This document shows positions 34,526 to 43,028 of a stretch of DNA of 64,000 nucleotides, in pieces (positions within the stretch are counted from its first letter, which is position 1; each line of letters opens with the position of its first letter). A model generated the notes under the pieces. That model saw only the letters and a program-made list of their open reading frames with translations, was not told where the DNA came from and searched no databases. The translations under genes and the position numbers were made by a program. The DNA comes from an uncultured Flavobacteriales bacterium (GTDB lineage Bacteria; Bacteroidota; Bacteroidia; Flavobacteriales_G; Salibacteraceae): the NCBI GenBank assembly GCA_913057205.1, contig CAJXNO010000008.1, positions 36,409-100,408 on the forward strand, in the 5' to 3' direction.

Positions 34526-35038
34526 ATGGAAGTATTACAGCCCGTAAAAGAACCGAAAGCCTCTACCGATGCAAAGGTAAAGCGCGTTATGATCATCGTT
34601 TCCAAGGCCACCTTGGATAACGTATATGCAAGTTTCATCCTCGCCAATGGTGCACGGATGGAAGGCATCGAAGCAGAACTGTTCTTCACCTTCTTCGGAT
34701 TGGAGGCCATCACCAAGGATAAGTTGAAACACTTGTCTGTGGCAACCGTTGGAAACCCTGCCATGCATATTCCTACCATGTTGGGCGGACTCCCAGGAAT
34801 GGAGGCCTTTGCCACCAGCATGATGAAAAAGGAAATGGAAAAGCTGGATATTCCTCCGGTGGATGAATTCCTCGAGATCCTCGCTGCATCTGGTGTGAAG
34901 ATGTGGGCGTGTCGCTTAGCGATGGATATGTTCCACCTGAAGCAGGAAGACCTCATCGAAGACTTGGAAGGCGTATTGACCGTAGGTGATTTCTACAACC
35001 GTGCACATGGCGAAGGAACCCACCTGATGTTCATCTAG
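34526..35038 (+). CDS. DsrE2-like (DsrE/DsrF/DrsH-like) sulfurtransferase
   Basis: A 170-residue protein of the DsrE2 family: KRVMIIVSKATLDNVYASFILANGA opens the fold, ELFFTFFGLEAI and GNPAMHIPTMLGGLPGM are further landmarks, and the single Cys129 lies in the conserved VKMWACRLAMDMF segment. DsrE2 proteins accept and pass on sulfane sulfur between rhodanese/TusA-like partners. A stretch around residues 80-95 is hydrophobic, but there is no clear transmembrane helix. Being third in the operon after a sulfide oxidoreductase and a DsrC-like carrier, it probably takes persulfide sulfur released by sulfide oxidation. A strong terminator follows. Confidence 0.88.
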   Translation: MEVLQPVKEPKASTDAKVKRVMIIVSKATLDNVYASFILANGARMEGIEAELFFTFFGLEAITKDKLKHLSVATVGNPAMHIPTMLGGLPGMEAFATSMMKKEMEKLDIPPVDEFLEILAASGVKMWACRLAMDMFHLKQEDLIEDLEGVLTVGDFYNRAHGEGTHLMFI

Positions 35039-35072
35039 CGAAAGCACTGAGCTAACCTGTATCCTTCCACTT

Positions 35073-35108
35073 GAAAGTCTGTTCTTGAACGAACGGACTT
35101 TCTTTTTT
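35073..35108 (+). terminator. Intrinsic terminator of the sulfide/sulfur-transfer operon
   Basis: A 12-bp stem (35073-35084 with 35091-35102, one G-T pair) with a six-base loop is followed by six T. It lies 34 bases after the DsrE2-like stop and closes the operon. Confidence 0.9.
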
Positions 35109-35128
35109 ACAGCATCAGCTCACAAGAG

Positions 35129-36094
35129 CTAGCCGATGCGCTTGTCTTCTAAATAGATATTCCGGTCTGGCGAGGAACGAGAGAGCAGTTCGCCTAAGAA
35201 GCCCGCTAAAAAGAGCTGCACGCCCATGATCATGGTAGCCAAAGCGAGGTAGAACCACGGACGATCCGTGATCAGCGGCGCTTTCACCTTTACGCTCAGA
35301 AAATAAAGTTTCTCCGCACCGAGGTAAGCTGCGATCAAGAAACCGATAACGAACATCAAGGTTCCGATCAAGCCAAACAGGTGCATTGGCTTCTTGCCAA
35401 ATCGGCCTACGAACATGATCGAAAGCAAGTCGAGCGGACCATTGATGAAGCGGATCAATCCAAACTTTGTGGTACCGTACTTGCGTTCTTGGTGCTGTAC
35501 CACCTTTTCTCCAATGCTCCGGAAGCCTGCCCACTTAGCGATCACCGGGATGTAGCGGTGCATCTCCCCGTAGACTTCAATGGACTTCACCACTTCTTTG
35601 CGGTAGGCTTTCAAACCACAATTGAAATCATGCAGATGGATCCCGCTCATCTTGCGCGTAGCCCAGTTGTAAAGCTTCGTTGGAATCGTTTTTGAGATCG
35701 GGTCATAGCGTTTCTTCTTCCAACCTGAAACCAGGTCATAACCCTCCTCCTTGATCATACGGTAAAGCTCAGGCACTTCATCCGGACTGTCTTGCAGATC
35801 GGCGTCCATGGTGATCACCACATCCCCCTGTGCCGCTTCAAAGCCAACATTGAGCGCTGCAGACTTCCCATAGTTTCTTCTGAACTTAATCCCTCTTACC
35901 TCGGGATGCTGTCCGTTCAGTGCTTCGATCACCTCCCACGAACGATCCTTGCTTCCATCATCGATGAAGAGCACCTCGTAGCTGAAGCCGTTCTCTTTCA
36001 TCACACGCTGGATCCAATCAAAAAGTTCATTCAGCGACTCATCCTCATTCAAAAGCGGGATGACCAGTGATATGTCTGTTTGCCTAGTTGTCAT
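35129..36094 (-). CDS. Polyprenyl-phosphate glycosyltransferase (GT2, GtrB/DPM-like)
   Basis: A 321-residue GT2 enzyme with a cytoplasmic GT-A domain and two C-terminal transmembrane helices (about 235-265 and 282-305). Motifs: ISLVIPLLNEDESL, VLFIDDGSKD, MDADLQDSPDE (metal-binding DAD) and HDFNCGLKAYRKE, with QHQERKYGTTKFGL before the first helix. This matches enzymes that transfer a sugar from a nucleotide donor to undecaprenyl phosphate for later use in the periplasm, which could supply GT39-type transferases such as the one at 30178-32079. It overlaps the end of the upstream DUF4199 gene by 11 bases, so the two are coupled. Confidence 0.9.
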   Translation of the reverse strand: MTTRQTDISLVIPLLNEDESLNELFDWIQRVMKENGFSYEVLFIDDGSKDRSWEVIEALNGQHPEVRGIKFRRNYGKSAALNVGFEAAQGDVVITMDADLQDSPDEVPELYRMIKEEGYDLVSGWKKKRYDPISKTIPTKLYNWATRKMSGIHLHDFNCGLKAYRKEVVKSIEVYGEMHRYIPVIAKWAGFRSIGEKVVQHQERKYGTTKFGLIRFINGPLDLLSIMFVGRFGKKPMHLFGLIGTLMFVIGFLIAAYLGAEKLYFLSVKVKAPLITDRPWFYLALATMIMGVQLFLAGFLGELLSRSSPDRNIYLEDKRIG

Positions 36095-36623
36095 CGGAAT
36101 GATCGAATACAGGTGGGTTTTGACGAAGAATGGCGGCCATGATCAACGTGATGATCACTCCGCCCATAAGCTTGGATTGAAAGTCGCTCAAGGCCAAATC
36201 ACTCAGCTCAAGGTTCTCGAACTCTGCGATCATCTCCTTATAGGTTCCCTCACCAAGAAGTTGGATCATCTGGTCCTTGGTTTGTCCAAGGGTCTCCAAG
36301 TTGTCGGTAATAAAAAGGTCTACGAATGAAGCATCAACGATGAGCCCGTAAAGGTAGATCAACATGCCGTTGAGCGAGGCGTAAACGAAAGAAAAGATCA
36401 ATCCCGCCACAAATCCTTGTCCGTAGGTCATGAAGCCCTCACCCTCCGTTTCCTTGAATTTCTTCATCGAGAAGTACATCACTACCACTGGCACGAAGAT
36501 CGAAAGGAACTTTATCCCCCCTAGTGGATTCATGCCAAGTACGTAGAAGTACACTAGAAATAAGGCGAAAGCAATGGCACCAGCCAAACTACCTCCGTTC
36601 AATAATGTCGTGTAGCGGTTCAT
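36084..36623 (-). CDS. DUF4199 domain membrane protein
   Basis: A 179-residue protein with four transmembrane helices (about 12-30, 36-52, 68-95 and 148-165), matching the Bacteroidota DUF4199 family (KKFKETEGEGFMTYGQGFVAGLIFSFV is typical). Function unknown. The family is very often found directly upstream of the same kind of GT2 gene, as here with an 11-base overlap, so a partnership in polyprenyl-linked glycan transport or synthesis is plausible but not shown. Confidence 0.88.
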   Translation of the reverse strand: MNRYTTLLNGGSLAGAIAFALFLVYFYVLGMNPLGGIKFLSIFVPVVVMYFSMKKFKETEGEGFMTYGQGFVAGLIFSFVYASLNGMLIYLYGLIVDASFVDLFITDNLETLGQTKDQMIQLLGEGTYKEMIAEFENLELSDLALSDFQSKLMGGVIITLIMAAILRQNPPVFDHSDDN

Positions 36624-36645
36624 CCGGTTGAAAGATTGATTCCAA

Positions 36646-36653
36646 CAAATGTA
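36646..36653 (-). promoter_or_regulatory. Candidate -7 box of the DUF4199-GT2 operon
   Basis: TACATTTG on the minus strand, 23 bases before the ATG at 36623. AATG lies 20 bases farther upstream, a weak -33 match. It sits back-to-back with the SRP RNA promoter. Confidence 0.5.
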
Positions 36654-36674
36654 ACATTCAATGCGGTGGTGCGC

Positions 36675-36705
36675 ATTGCAAACTAGCCAATGCTTGTTAC
36701 CTTTG
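36675..36705 (+). promoter_or_regulatory. Promoter of the SRP RNA gene
   Basis: ATTG (36675-36678), exactly 19 bases, then TACCTTTG (36698-36705): an almost perfect match to the Bacteroidota TTTG-N19-TAnnTTTG promoter. The predicted RNA 5' end at 36713 lies eight bases after the -7 box, which is the expected distance. Confidence 0.75.
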
Positions 36706-36712
36706 AACCCTT

Positions 36713-36813
36713 AAGGGCAAGTCTTACACGACCAGCTCCTGGTGAACTCCCCCAGGTCAGGAATGAAGCAAGGGTAGCCGGTCGTAGCGGTGCGATGTAA
36801 GTAGCTTGCCCTT
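36713..36813 (+). ncRNA. ffs: Signal recognition particle RNA, small bacterial (4.5S-type)
   Basis: The ~101-base RNA closes with a 9-bp stem (AAGGGCAAG at 36713-36721 with CTTGCCCTT at 36805-36813). The apical part holds the Ffh-binding domain IV: CCCAGGTCA, a GGAA tetraloop, TGAAGCAAGGG, corresponding to the universally conserved GGTC...GGAA...AGCA elements. A T6 run overlaps the 3' end (36812-36817) as terminator. It pairs with Ffh to target membrane proteins co-translationally. A well-placed promoter lies upstream. Confidence 0.95.
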
Positions 36814-36878
36814 TTTTCGTGCATTTTTGTGTGGAATGAGCGTTCAAAACTCAACCTGGCGCTGCGATCAAAGCAGCC

Positions 36879-39287
36879 GTGGCACGTGTATCTTCGAAGC
36901 GCTTCAAATACGCCTTGATCTTACAGATCATCGGGGTCTTTCACTCCATCGCCAGTGCTCAGATCTTTTTCAATAAGACGGAGTACGACTTCGGGACCTT
37001 GGCACCTCAAGAAGGCTCCTTCGAACACGATTTCATCTTTCGCAATACCGGTAAGGAAGATACTAAGGTGCTCTCTGTAAAGTCGGTTCAATGAGCACTC
37101 AGCTTCACCTATACGAGGTCAGAAGTCTTGACCGGCGAATACGGATTCGTGAAGGCTAAAATCCGCACGGACTCCTTGGATGGACTCTTCCATGATGAGG
37201 TCTACATTACCTTGCAACATGGTGATGAAGTGATCAGTGAGGTCCTATACCTCCGAGCCAAGGTTCAAGAAGGCGGCAAAACAGATGACCAACGGCAGTT
37301 TGAAGATGGTCGCATTTCAACTTCGGTTGAAGTTTCTCCTTCAGACATTGAGACCATGGAAGAATTCATGGGTGATGACAAACTCGGACAAGCACAGAGT
37401 GAGATCGAGTACCTCAAGAAGCAAGTAGCCATCAAGAGCGACTTGATCGCCAAACTCAGCGATGACCTTTTCAGGAAAGAGGCACAAGAGCAGGAGAATT
37501 TTGAGCGATTGGCCAACTTGGAGAGCACCCTCAAGAACAACGACCGCCAGAACAATGAAGAGGCCTTGGCGCAGTTGAATGAATTGACCGATCGACTTAC
37601 CGGTATGCGCAGTTCGGATAGCCTTTTGCGCGCTGAGATCAGGGAGCAAGAATCGGCGTTTGCATCATTGAAAGCGGAGGCCGATTCTGCCAAGTGCTAC
37701 GCCCAGAACCTCAGTAAAGAGCTGCAAGACCGTTTCAAGAGTGAAGCCCTGGCTATGGAGCGAGCCCAGCGCCTTGAGCAAGATCTGGCTGCGAAACGCA
37801 TTACAGAACAATAGTAACAAGCGAAGATCGATTCGCTGAACCGCATCTTGGAACGATCGAAAAACAATGAAGCCGTCCAGGAAGAGATCGCATTGCTTGA
37901 AAAGGAACTGCGCATCCGTAAAGAAGAACAGAAACTGCAAGAAGATCAGGCCAAGCAGCAAAACGAACGCATTCAAGCCCTGAAAGAGCAAAACGACCTC
38001 ATCCAACAAAGTGCTGATAGCCTTGCCCAAATGGCCGCATCCAGTGAGGATGAAAACCAAGCCTTGAATGAGCGGCTCCTTGAAAGCAGCAATCGCATTC
38101 GACGTTATGAGCGATTGATCGACAGCTTGCAGGTGCAGACCAGTGAGATCGGAAATGAGGAGCAGGCATCCTTGGTAGAACGCGACAGCTTGAAACGAGC
38201 ACTTTCCAGTGTGGAACAACAAGATGATGCGCTTCGCTCGCAGATCAGTGCACAGGAAACGGAACTACAGAAACTACAAACCGAGCGCGATGAGGCTCGA
38301 AAAAACATGAGCGCACTCGAAAGAGCCACCACTAAACAACAGGAGCAAGCCCATGAATTGATGTATCGACTGAATGGACTGGCAAAAAAGGAAAGCGAAG
38401 CGCAGTTAGAGATCAGCAAGCTTCGAACAGCACTGAAGCAGAATCAATACAGAGAAGACAGCACACGCCAGTCTGTGAACGACCTGGTGGATCGCATCGC
38501 CCAGAAAGAAGCTTCCATCTCAGCCCTCTCTACCGAGATCCAATCGAAGGAAAGTGAACAGGGACAGGTCAGGTCGGAGCAAGAGGCTACGCAAGAAGCC
38601 TTGAGAGCTGCACAAGCACAACTCAACAGCAGCGACGCTCGCATTGATTCTCTTCAACAGATCGTGAACTCGAGGAAGGAGAATGCAAGTGCGTTGGAGA
38701 ACGACATCAGCTATTTGCAAAAACAAGTGCTCGCTTCTCATGCCAAGCAGCAAGACTACAAGGATCGTGCTGACGACCTTCAAGCTCAACTGAACAATGC
38801 CCGTTTAAGCAACGACCTCACATTTCAAGAATTGAAGGGCGATGTTGACGCCATGCGCGAAGAGCGCGATCGTTACAAGGAAGAGAATAAAGCTGCCAAT
38901 GCCCGGATCAAAGCACTAGAAAAGGAACTAGAAGAAAGCAGTCGAAACGAAGAGAGCGCAATCGCTTTCGCAGAAGCCCTGCAAGAAGGCGGCTCAGGAT
39001 CTTCCAACCAGAAAAAACAAAGCGATGTTAAGTATCGTGTTACCGTTGATGGTGGAGATCAAGCCTTAGACATTGCAAGGGTGTTCAAAGGCTTCGGTCC
39101 AGTGGAGGAGCAGCTGGAGAACAGTCGCTATCAATACAAGCTGGGGGAATACAGTTCATTCAAGGAAGCCATCGATCAAAAGAATGCCCTTAAGGCAAAA
39201 GGACACACTTCTGCCGCCATCACTGCCTGTGCAGATGGAAAGCGTAGCTCATTGAAAGAGGCGCTCGAACGCACCTCTTCCAATTGA
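36879..39287 (+). pseudogene. DUF1573 / coiled-coil / SPOR-like protein gene broken by three in-frame stops
   Basis: One reading frame runs 803 codons from GTG 36879 to the stop at 39287 without any frameshift, but has TGA at 37092-37094 and TAG-TAA at 37812-37817. The translated pieces join into one sensible protein: signal-anchor (residues 10-27), DUF1573 domain (IFFNKTEYDFGTLAPQEG through the first stop to YLRAKV), a very long coiled coil (~residues 165-705, rich in Gln, Glu, Leu, Ser) and a C-terminal SPOR-like domain (KYRVTVDGG to ALERTS) like those at 49162 and 51414. Each stop is one transition away from a sense codon (CGA or TGG; CAG; CAA). Recent pseudogene, readthrough or sequence error are the options. 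The intact protein would be a periplasmic, possibly peptidoglycan-binding, coiled-coil. Confidence 0.75.
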
Positions 39288-39310
39288 TTATATCCTAAGT
39301 AATTCCTAAA

Positions 39311-41254
39311 TCAGCGTACGATGATGAAGGTCACTGTCTTGACGGCATGAGCCGTTCTGTACTGTCCGTAGTACTGTCCAGCAGGTAGGTCATCGATTAC
39401 TACGCCGTTCAAACCATTGATGGTGTGCTCTTGAACCGGCTGCCCCATCTGATTGAAGATGTAGAGCGTACCACCCATTTCCTTCTCACCTTCCAAGGCG
39501 AGGGTAATGCTACCTTCTGCAGGATTGGGATAAGCGATCAGGTCATAGTTTGTGCTGACCTCTTCGCGACCGAGCGGATAACCGCTGGTTTCAGGATCAC
39601 CCAACTCCCATCCAACTGTAAAGGACAAACGCGCCTCACAACCAAACTCTGAGTCGAACATGTGGAGTGGTGGAAAGAAACTGCTTTGATCATTTGGATG
39701 AACCCAAATGCGACCATTACCGTCGTTGTTCGCAAAGAAGCTCAAGCCATCGCAGTCCTTATCGGTCACCACCATCGTGTAACAGCCTGAATCCAACTTA
39801 ATCGTGTCGTTGTACGTAACGTTGTTTGCTGCTTGATTACGGCCGTAAACCAAGTCACCTCGGTCATCGTAAATGAAATACTTCGTTTCATTGGAGGTGA
39901 AGTTGTTGTCATAAACCACCACGATCTCGTCTGGAAAGACTACGGTCGTGTTGAAGCGAGACTTGATGTGATTGTTGCCGGCGTAGTCATCGGCACCTCC
40001 ATTGACTCCGGTGATTTCTGCGTGGAAAACATTCTTAGTCTTACCGCCAAACAACCAACGGTCATAAGATGGTAATACCACCGTTGCCGTGTCGCCCGGA
40101 AGCAATGCGCCATCCCACTCGTATTCAAACACATCAGGGCTTCCTTCTACCCAGAATTTGAACGTGGCACTCCCGATGATCTGCGCTCCTGTGTTTCTGA
40201 CATGAATGCGTGGGTTGTTGCAGATCGGATTGAGTTCTGAAGCTCGGTCGTCCAAGGATGGACTGATTACCTTGACCAACTCCAAATCGTTGTTGAAATT
40301 CCATGCGCCGTATTGGAATAGCGTAGACTCAATGATGTATTGCGGGTCAAAACCTGCCCCTCCTTGGTAGTTATAGTCCTGCCAATCCACATTCAAGGTA
40401 TGTGTTTGTCCAGGTATCAGCGCACCCCCCACCTCTTCATCGTATCGAGTGGTGACATCACCTGGGCACCAACCCGCACGGTTGTAGATCCAAGTACCTG
40501 TTTGTCCTTGCAGTGGATTGCTTCCACAGTCATTCCGCCATACCGCCTGCTGGTGGTACTGATTACCGTCGATGAAGAGCTTGAACCACTTTCTACAGAA
40601 TTCAGCACAGTTCTCATTTCCACCAAAGCTGTGTCCGGAGGCAACCATTCGAAAACGAGCGGATTTCATGCCTGGATTGATCGATACATCAAGTGGAACC
40701 AAGTAATCCTCGATTGGGTCGTTGGCAAATCCGTATCGGAAGGTACCGTCATACAAGGTGTTCACCTCGAGCACCTCACGTGGAGGCGTTCCCTCGATGA
40801 AATCAAAATTGATGGTTACCGTGAATCCATCTTGCCATCCTCCGTAGTGCGCTCGAATGCGACGTTCGCCGGTCAAAATCGGAGCATAATCCGTTACATC
40901 GATCACCCAGGTGTGTTTCCACTGCGCATTCTTATCTCCAGCGTACGGGGTGATGATCCGTGTCAACTCCACCCAACGTGAGGTTGAGTCGTCAATCGGA
41001 TCCTCCACTTCAATCTTGGTGGTATAATCCCACTCGCTACAGCCGATGGATGGACATCCCAACGTATAGTACATCAAGATCTTTCTGTACGTTCCCTCAT
41101 TCGGGAAGGCCGTTGTATCGAACCAACTGCCATTCCAGTCCCAATGGGTTTCTTGGTGCGATTGCACACGTATAGTATCTCCTTCTGCAGCGAAGCTTTG
41201 AAGGCTGATTAAGGTGATGGTGATGATTGCGGTAAGGGTGTATATCTTTCTCAT
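39311..41254 (-). CDS. PNGase F-like peptide-N-glycosidase with T9SS sorting domain
   Basis: A 647-residue secreted protein: signal peptide (ends SFAA), then the two jelly-roll domains of the PNGase F family (~residues 25-345), a beta-rich region and a type A T9SS C-terminal domain (AYPNPAEGSITLAL to FIIVR). PNGase F removes N-glycans from asparagine. Family landmarks are CSEWD (Asp76, equivalent to catalytic Asp60 of the Elizabethkingia enzyme), NCAEFC (Glu218, equivalent to Glu206) and GWCPGD. The position of the third acidic residue (Glu118 in the reference) reads Gly138 in HYGGW. Equivalences are from memory of the reference sequence. Likely extracellular and acting on glycoproteins, though reduced or different activity is possible. 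Confidence 0.88.
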   Translation of the reverse strand: MRKIYTLTAIITITLISLQSFAAEGDTIRVQSHQETHWDWNGSWFDTTAFPNEGTYRKILMYYTLGCPSIGCSEWDYTTKIEVEDPIDDSTSRWVELTRIITPYAGDKNAQWKHTWVIDVTDYAPILTGERRIRAHYGGWQDGFTVTINFDFIEGTPPREVLEVNTLYDGTFRYGFANDPIEDYLVPLDVSINPGMKSARFRMVASGHSFGGNENCAEFCRKWFKLFIDGNQYHQQAVWRNDCGSNPLQGQTGTWIYNRAGWCPGDVTTRYDEEVGGALIPGQTHTLNVDWQDYNYQGGAGFDPQYIIESTLFQYGAWNFNNDLELVKVISPSLDDRASELNPICNNPRIHVRNTGAQIIGSATFKFWVEGSPDVFEYEWDGALLPGDTATVVLPSYDRWLFGGKTKNVFHAEITGVNGGADDYAGNNHIKSRFNTTVVFPDEIVVVYDNNFTSNETKYFIYDDRGDLVYGRNQAANNVTYNDTIKLDSGCYTMVVTDKDCDGLSFFANNDGNGRIWVHPNDQSSFFPPLHMFDSEFGCEARLSFTVGWELGDPETSGYPLGREEVSTNYDLIAYPNPAEGSITLALEGEKEMGGTLYIFNQMGQPVQEHTINGLNGVVIDDLPAGQYYGQYRTAHAVKTVTFIIVR

Positions 41255-41341
41255 ATGCGTTGTATCGACCTCAAATTTGGTAAAATACCATGAATCCTAT
41301 GCGGATATGCCTCGTTACATTTGACAAACAATAAGAAACCT

Positions 41342-42319
41342 ATGGAATACAGAAGACTCGGAAAAGCAGGTGTTCAAGTGAGCCAACTATCCTTCGGATC
41401 GTGGGTAACCTTTGGAAACCAAGTGGATGAAAAAGTAGCCAAGGAATGCCTTTATCATGCCTATGACGCTGGCGTAAACTTCTTTGACAATGCGGAGGTA
41501 TATGCAGCAGGAAAGTCAGAAGAAGTGATGGGAAAACTGATTGCAGATGCTGGATGGAACCGAGATACATACTTGGTATCCTCTAAGGTTTTCTGGGGAG
41601 GAGAATTGCCCAATCAGCGCGGCTTGAGTCGTAAACACGTGGTAGAAGCGTGTGAAGCTGCCTTGAAAAGATTACGTGTCGATTACTTGGATTTCTATTT
41701 CTGTCACCGTCCCGATAAAGAGACCCCGATGGAAGAGACCGTTTGGACCATGCACAACCTCATTCAGCAAGGTAAAGTGCTCTACTGGGGAACAAGTGAG
41801 TGGAGCGCACAGGAAATCCAAGAAGCCATCATGGTAGCTCGAGAAAACAACCTGATCGGACCGAGCATGGAACAACCGCAGTACAACATGCTGGTGCGCA
41901 GAAAAATGGAAGTTGAATTCTTCAAGCTGTTCAGAGATTATGGCTATGGAACAACGATCTGGTCTCCTTTGGCCAGCGGTATCCTAACGGGCAAGTACAA
42001 AGATGGCGTTCCAAGTGAATCTCGCCTGAATCGTTCGGAATTATCGTGGTTGAAAGAACGGATGCTGACCGAAAAGAACATTCAAAGAGTGCGTGAATTA
42101 GAGGTTATTGCGAAGGACCTCAACACGAGCATGGCAAACCTGGCCATTGCTTGGTGTTTGAAGAACCCCTACGTGAGCACGGTTCTTACCGGTGCAACCA
42201 AAGTAGAACAGTTGAAGGAGAACCTGAAGTCTGTTGAAGTGGTCGATCTGCTCACGGATGACGTAATGGATCGCATCGAAGACATCTTAGACAACAAGCC
42301 CGAGATGCCTGCATACTAG
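41342..42319 (+). CDS. Aldo/keto reductase, potassium-channel beta-subunit-like
   Basis: A 325-residue NADPH-dependent reductase. The start at 41342 (MEYRRLGKAGVQVS) fits the family. Catalytic residues are visible: Asp and Tyr in FFDNAEVYAAGKSEE, Lys in VSSKVFW, His in FCHRPDKETP; the NADPH site includes STVLTGATKVEQL near the C-terminus. It is closest in pattern to the Kv-beta/YghZ-like subgroup (WGTSEWSAQEI, MEQPQYNML). Reduces aldehydes or ketones; physiological substrate unknown. The aat gene starts 13 bases after its stop, so they are probably co-transcribed. Confidence 0.92.
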   Translation: MEYRRLGKAGVQVSQLSFGSWVTFGNQVDEKVAKECLYHAYDAGVNFFDNAEVYAAGKSEEVMGKLIADAGWNRDTYLVSSKVFWGGELPNQRGLSRKHVVEACEAALKRLRVDYLDFYFCHRPDKETPMEETVWTMHNLIQQGKVLYWGTSEWSAQEIQEAIMVARENNLIGPSMEQPQYNMLVRRKMEVEFFKLFRDYGYGTTIWSPLASGILTGKYKDGVPSESRLNRSELSWLKERMLTEKNIQRVRELEVIAKDLNTSMANLAIAWCLKNPYVSTVLTGATKVEQLKENLKSVEVVDLLTDDVMDRIEDILDNKPEMPAY

Positions 42320-42332
42320 TGCATCCACCATC

Positions 42333-43028
42333 ATGAAACGACGCTCCTCAACGATCTATGCCTTTCCGCCGATTGATCAAGCGGATGAGAATGGGTTACT
42401 TGCGTACGGAGGAGACCTAAGCCCAGAGCGACTGGTGAGCGCATATGAGTCGGGGATCTTTCCTTGGTACGAGGAAGGCCAGCCTATTCTTTGGTGGAGT
42501 CCGCCAAAGCGGATGGTCCTTTACCCCGACCAATTCAAGGTCAGCAAGTCGCTCAAACAGAGCATTCGAAACAAGGGTTTTAGCTGGACGGTGGATACGG
42601 CGTTTGAGGAGGTGATTGAACGGTGTGCAACGGTTGAACGCAAGGACCAGGATTCAACGTGGATCACAGACGCTATGAACCGGGCCTATATACGGCTGCA
42701 CACCCTAGGTTTCGCTCACAGCTTTGAAGCATGGCAAGCTGGAAAGCTGGTTGGCGGACTCTACGGCGTCAGTTTAGGACGCGTATTCTTCGGAGAGTCG
42801 ATGTTCAGCACGGTGAGCGATGCCAGCAAATATGCTTTCTACCAATTGTGTCAGTTTGTTTTAAAGCATGATATCTCATTTATCGATTGTCAACTCTACA
42901 CCGATCATTTGGCATCGCTTGGAGCGGTTGAGATCGACCGAAATCAGTACATGGAATTGTTGCAGGAAGCACTTGCTTATCCAGACTTGCTTGGACAGTG
43001 GAAAAAACAGAGTAATGGAGGGCGCTGA
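42333..43028 (+). CDS. aat: Leucyl/phenylalanyl-tRNA--protein transferase
   Basis: A 231-residue enzyme that adds Leu or Phe to proteins with N-terminal Arg or Lys, marking them for ClpS/ClpAP in the N-degron pathway. Motifs: FPPIDQADENGLLAYGGDLSPERLVSAYESGIFPWY, ILWWSPPKRMVLYP, LGFAHSFEAW, GGLYGVSLGRVFFGESMFS and LGAVEIDRNQY. Full length. Its end overlaps the next gene start by 14 bases. Confidence 0.96.
   Translation: MKRRSSTIYAFPPIDQADENGLLAYGGDLSPERLVSAYESGIFPWYEEGQPILWWSPPKRMVLYPDQFKVSKSLKQSIRNKGFSWTVDTAFEEVIERCATVERKDQDSTWITDAMNRAYIRLHTLGFAHSFEAWQAGKLVGGLYGVSLGRVFFGESMFSTVSDASKYAFYQLCQFVLKHDISFIDCQLYTDHLASLGAVEIDRNQYMELLQEALAYPDLLGQWKKQSNGGR

Noticed and set aside
36879..39287. Alternative genetic code (stop reassignment) as explanation of in-frame stops
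   Set aside because: TAA, TAG and TGA all serve as normal ends of well-defined genes in this window, and the implied residues differ for the same codon (TAG as Gln in one gene, as Trp in the other).
37848..39287. Independent gene for a coiled-coil SPOR protein
   Set aside because: It has no signal peptide, starts in mid-coil at TTG and lies exactly in frame with the upstream DUF1573 part, so it is better read as the 3' part of one broken gene.
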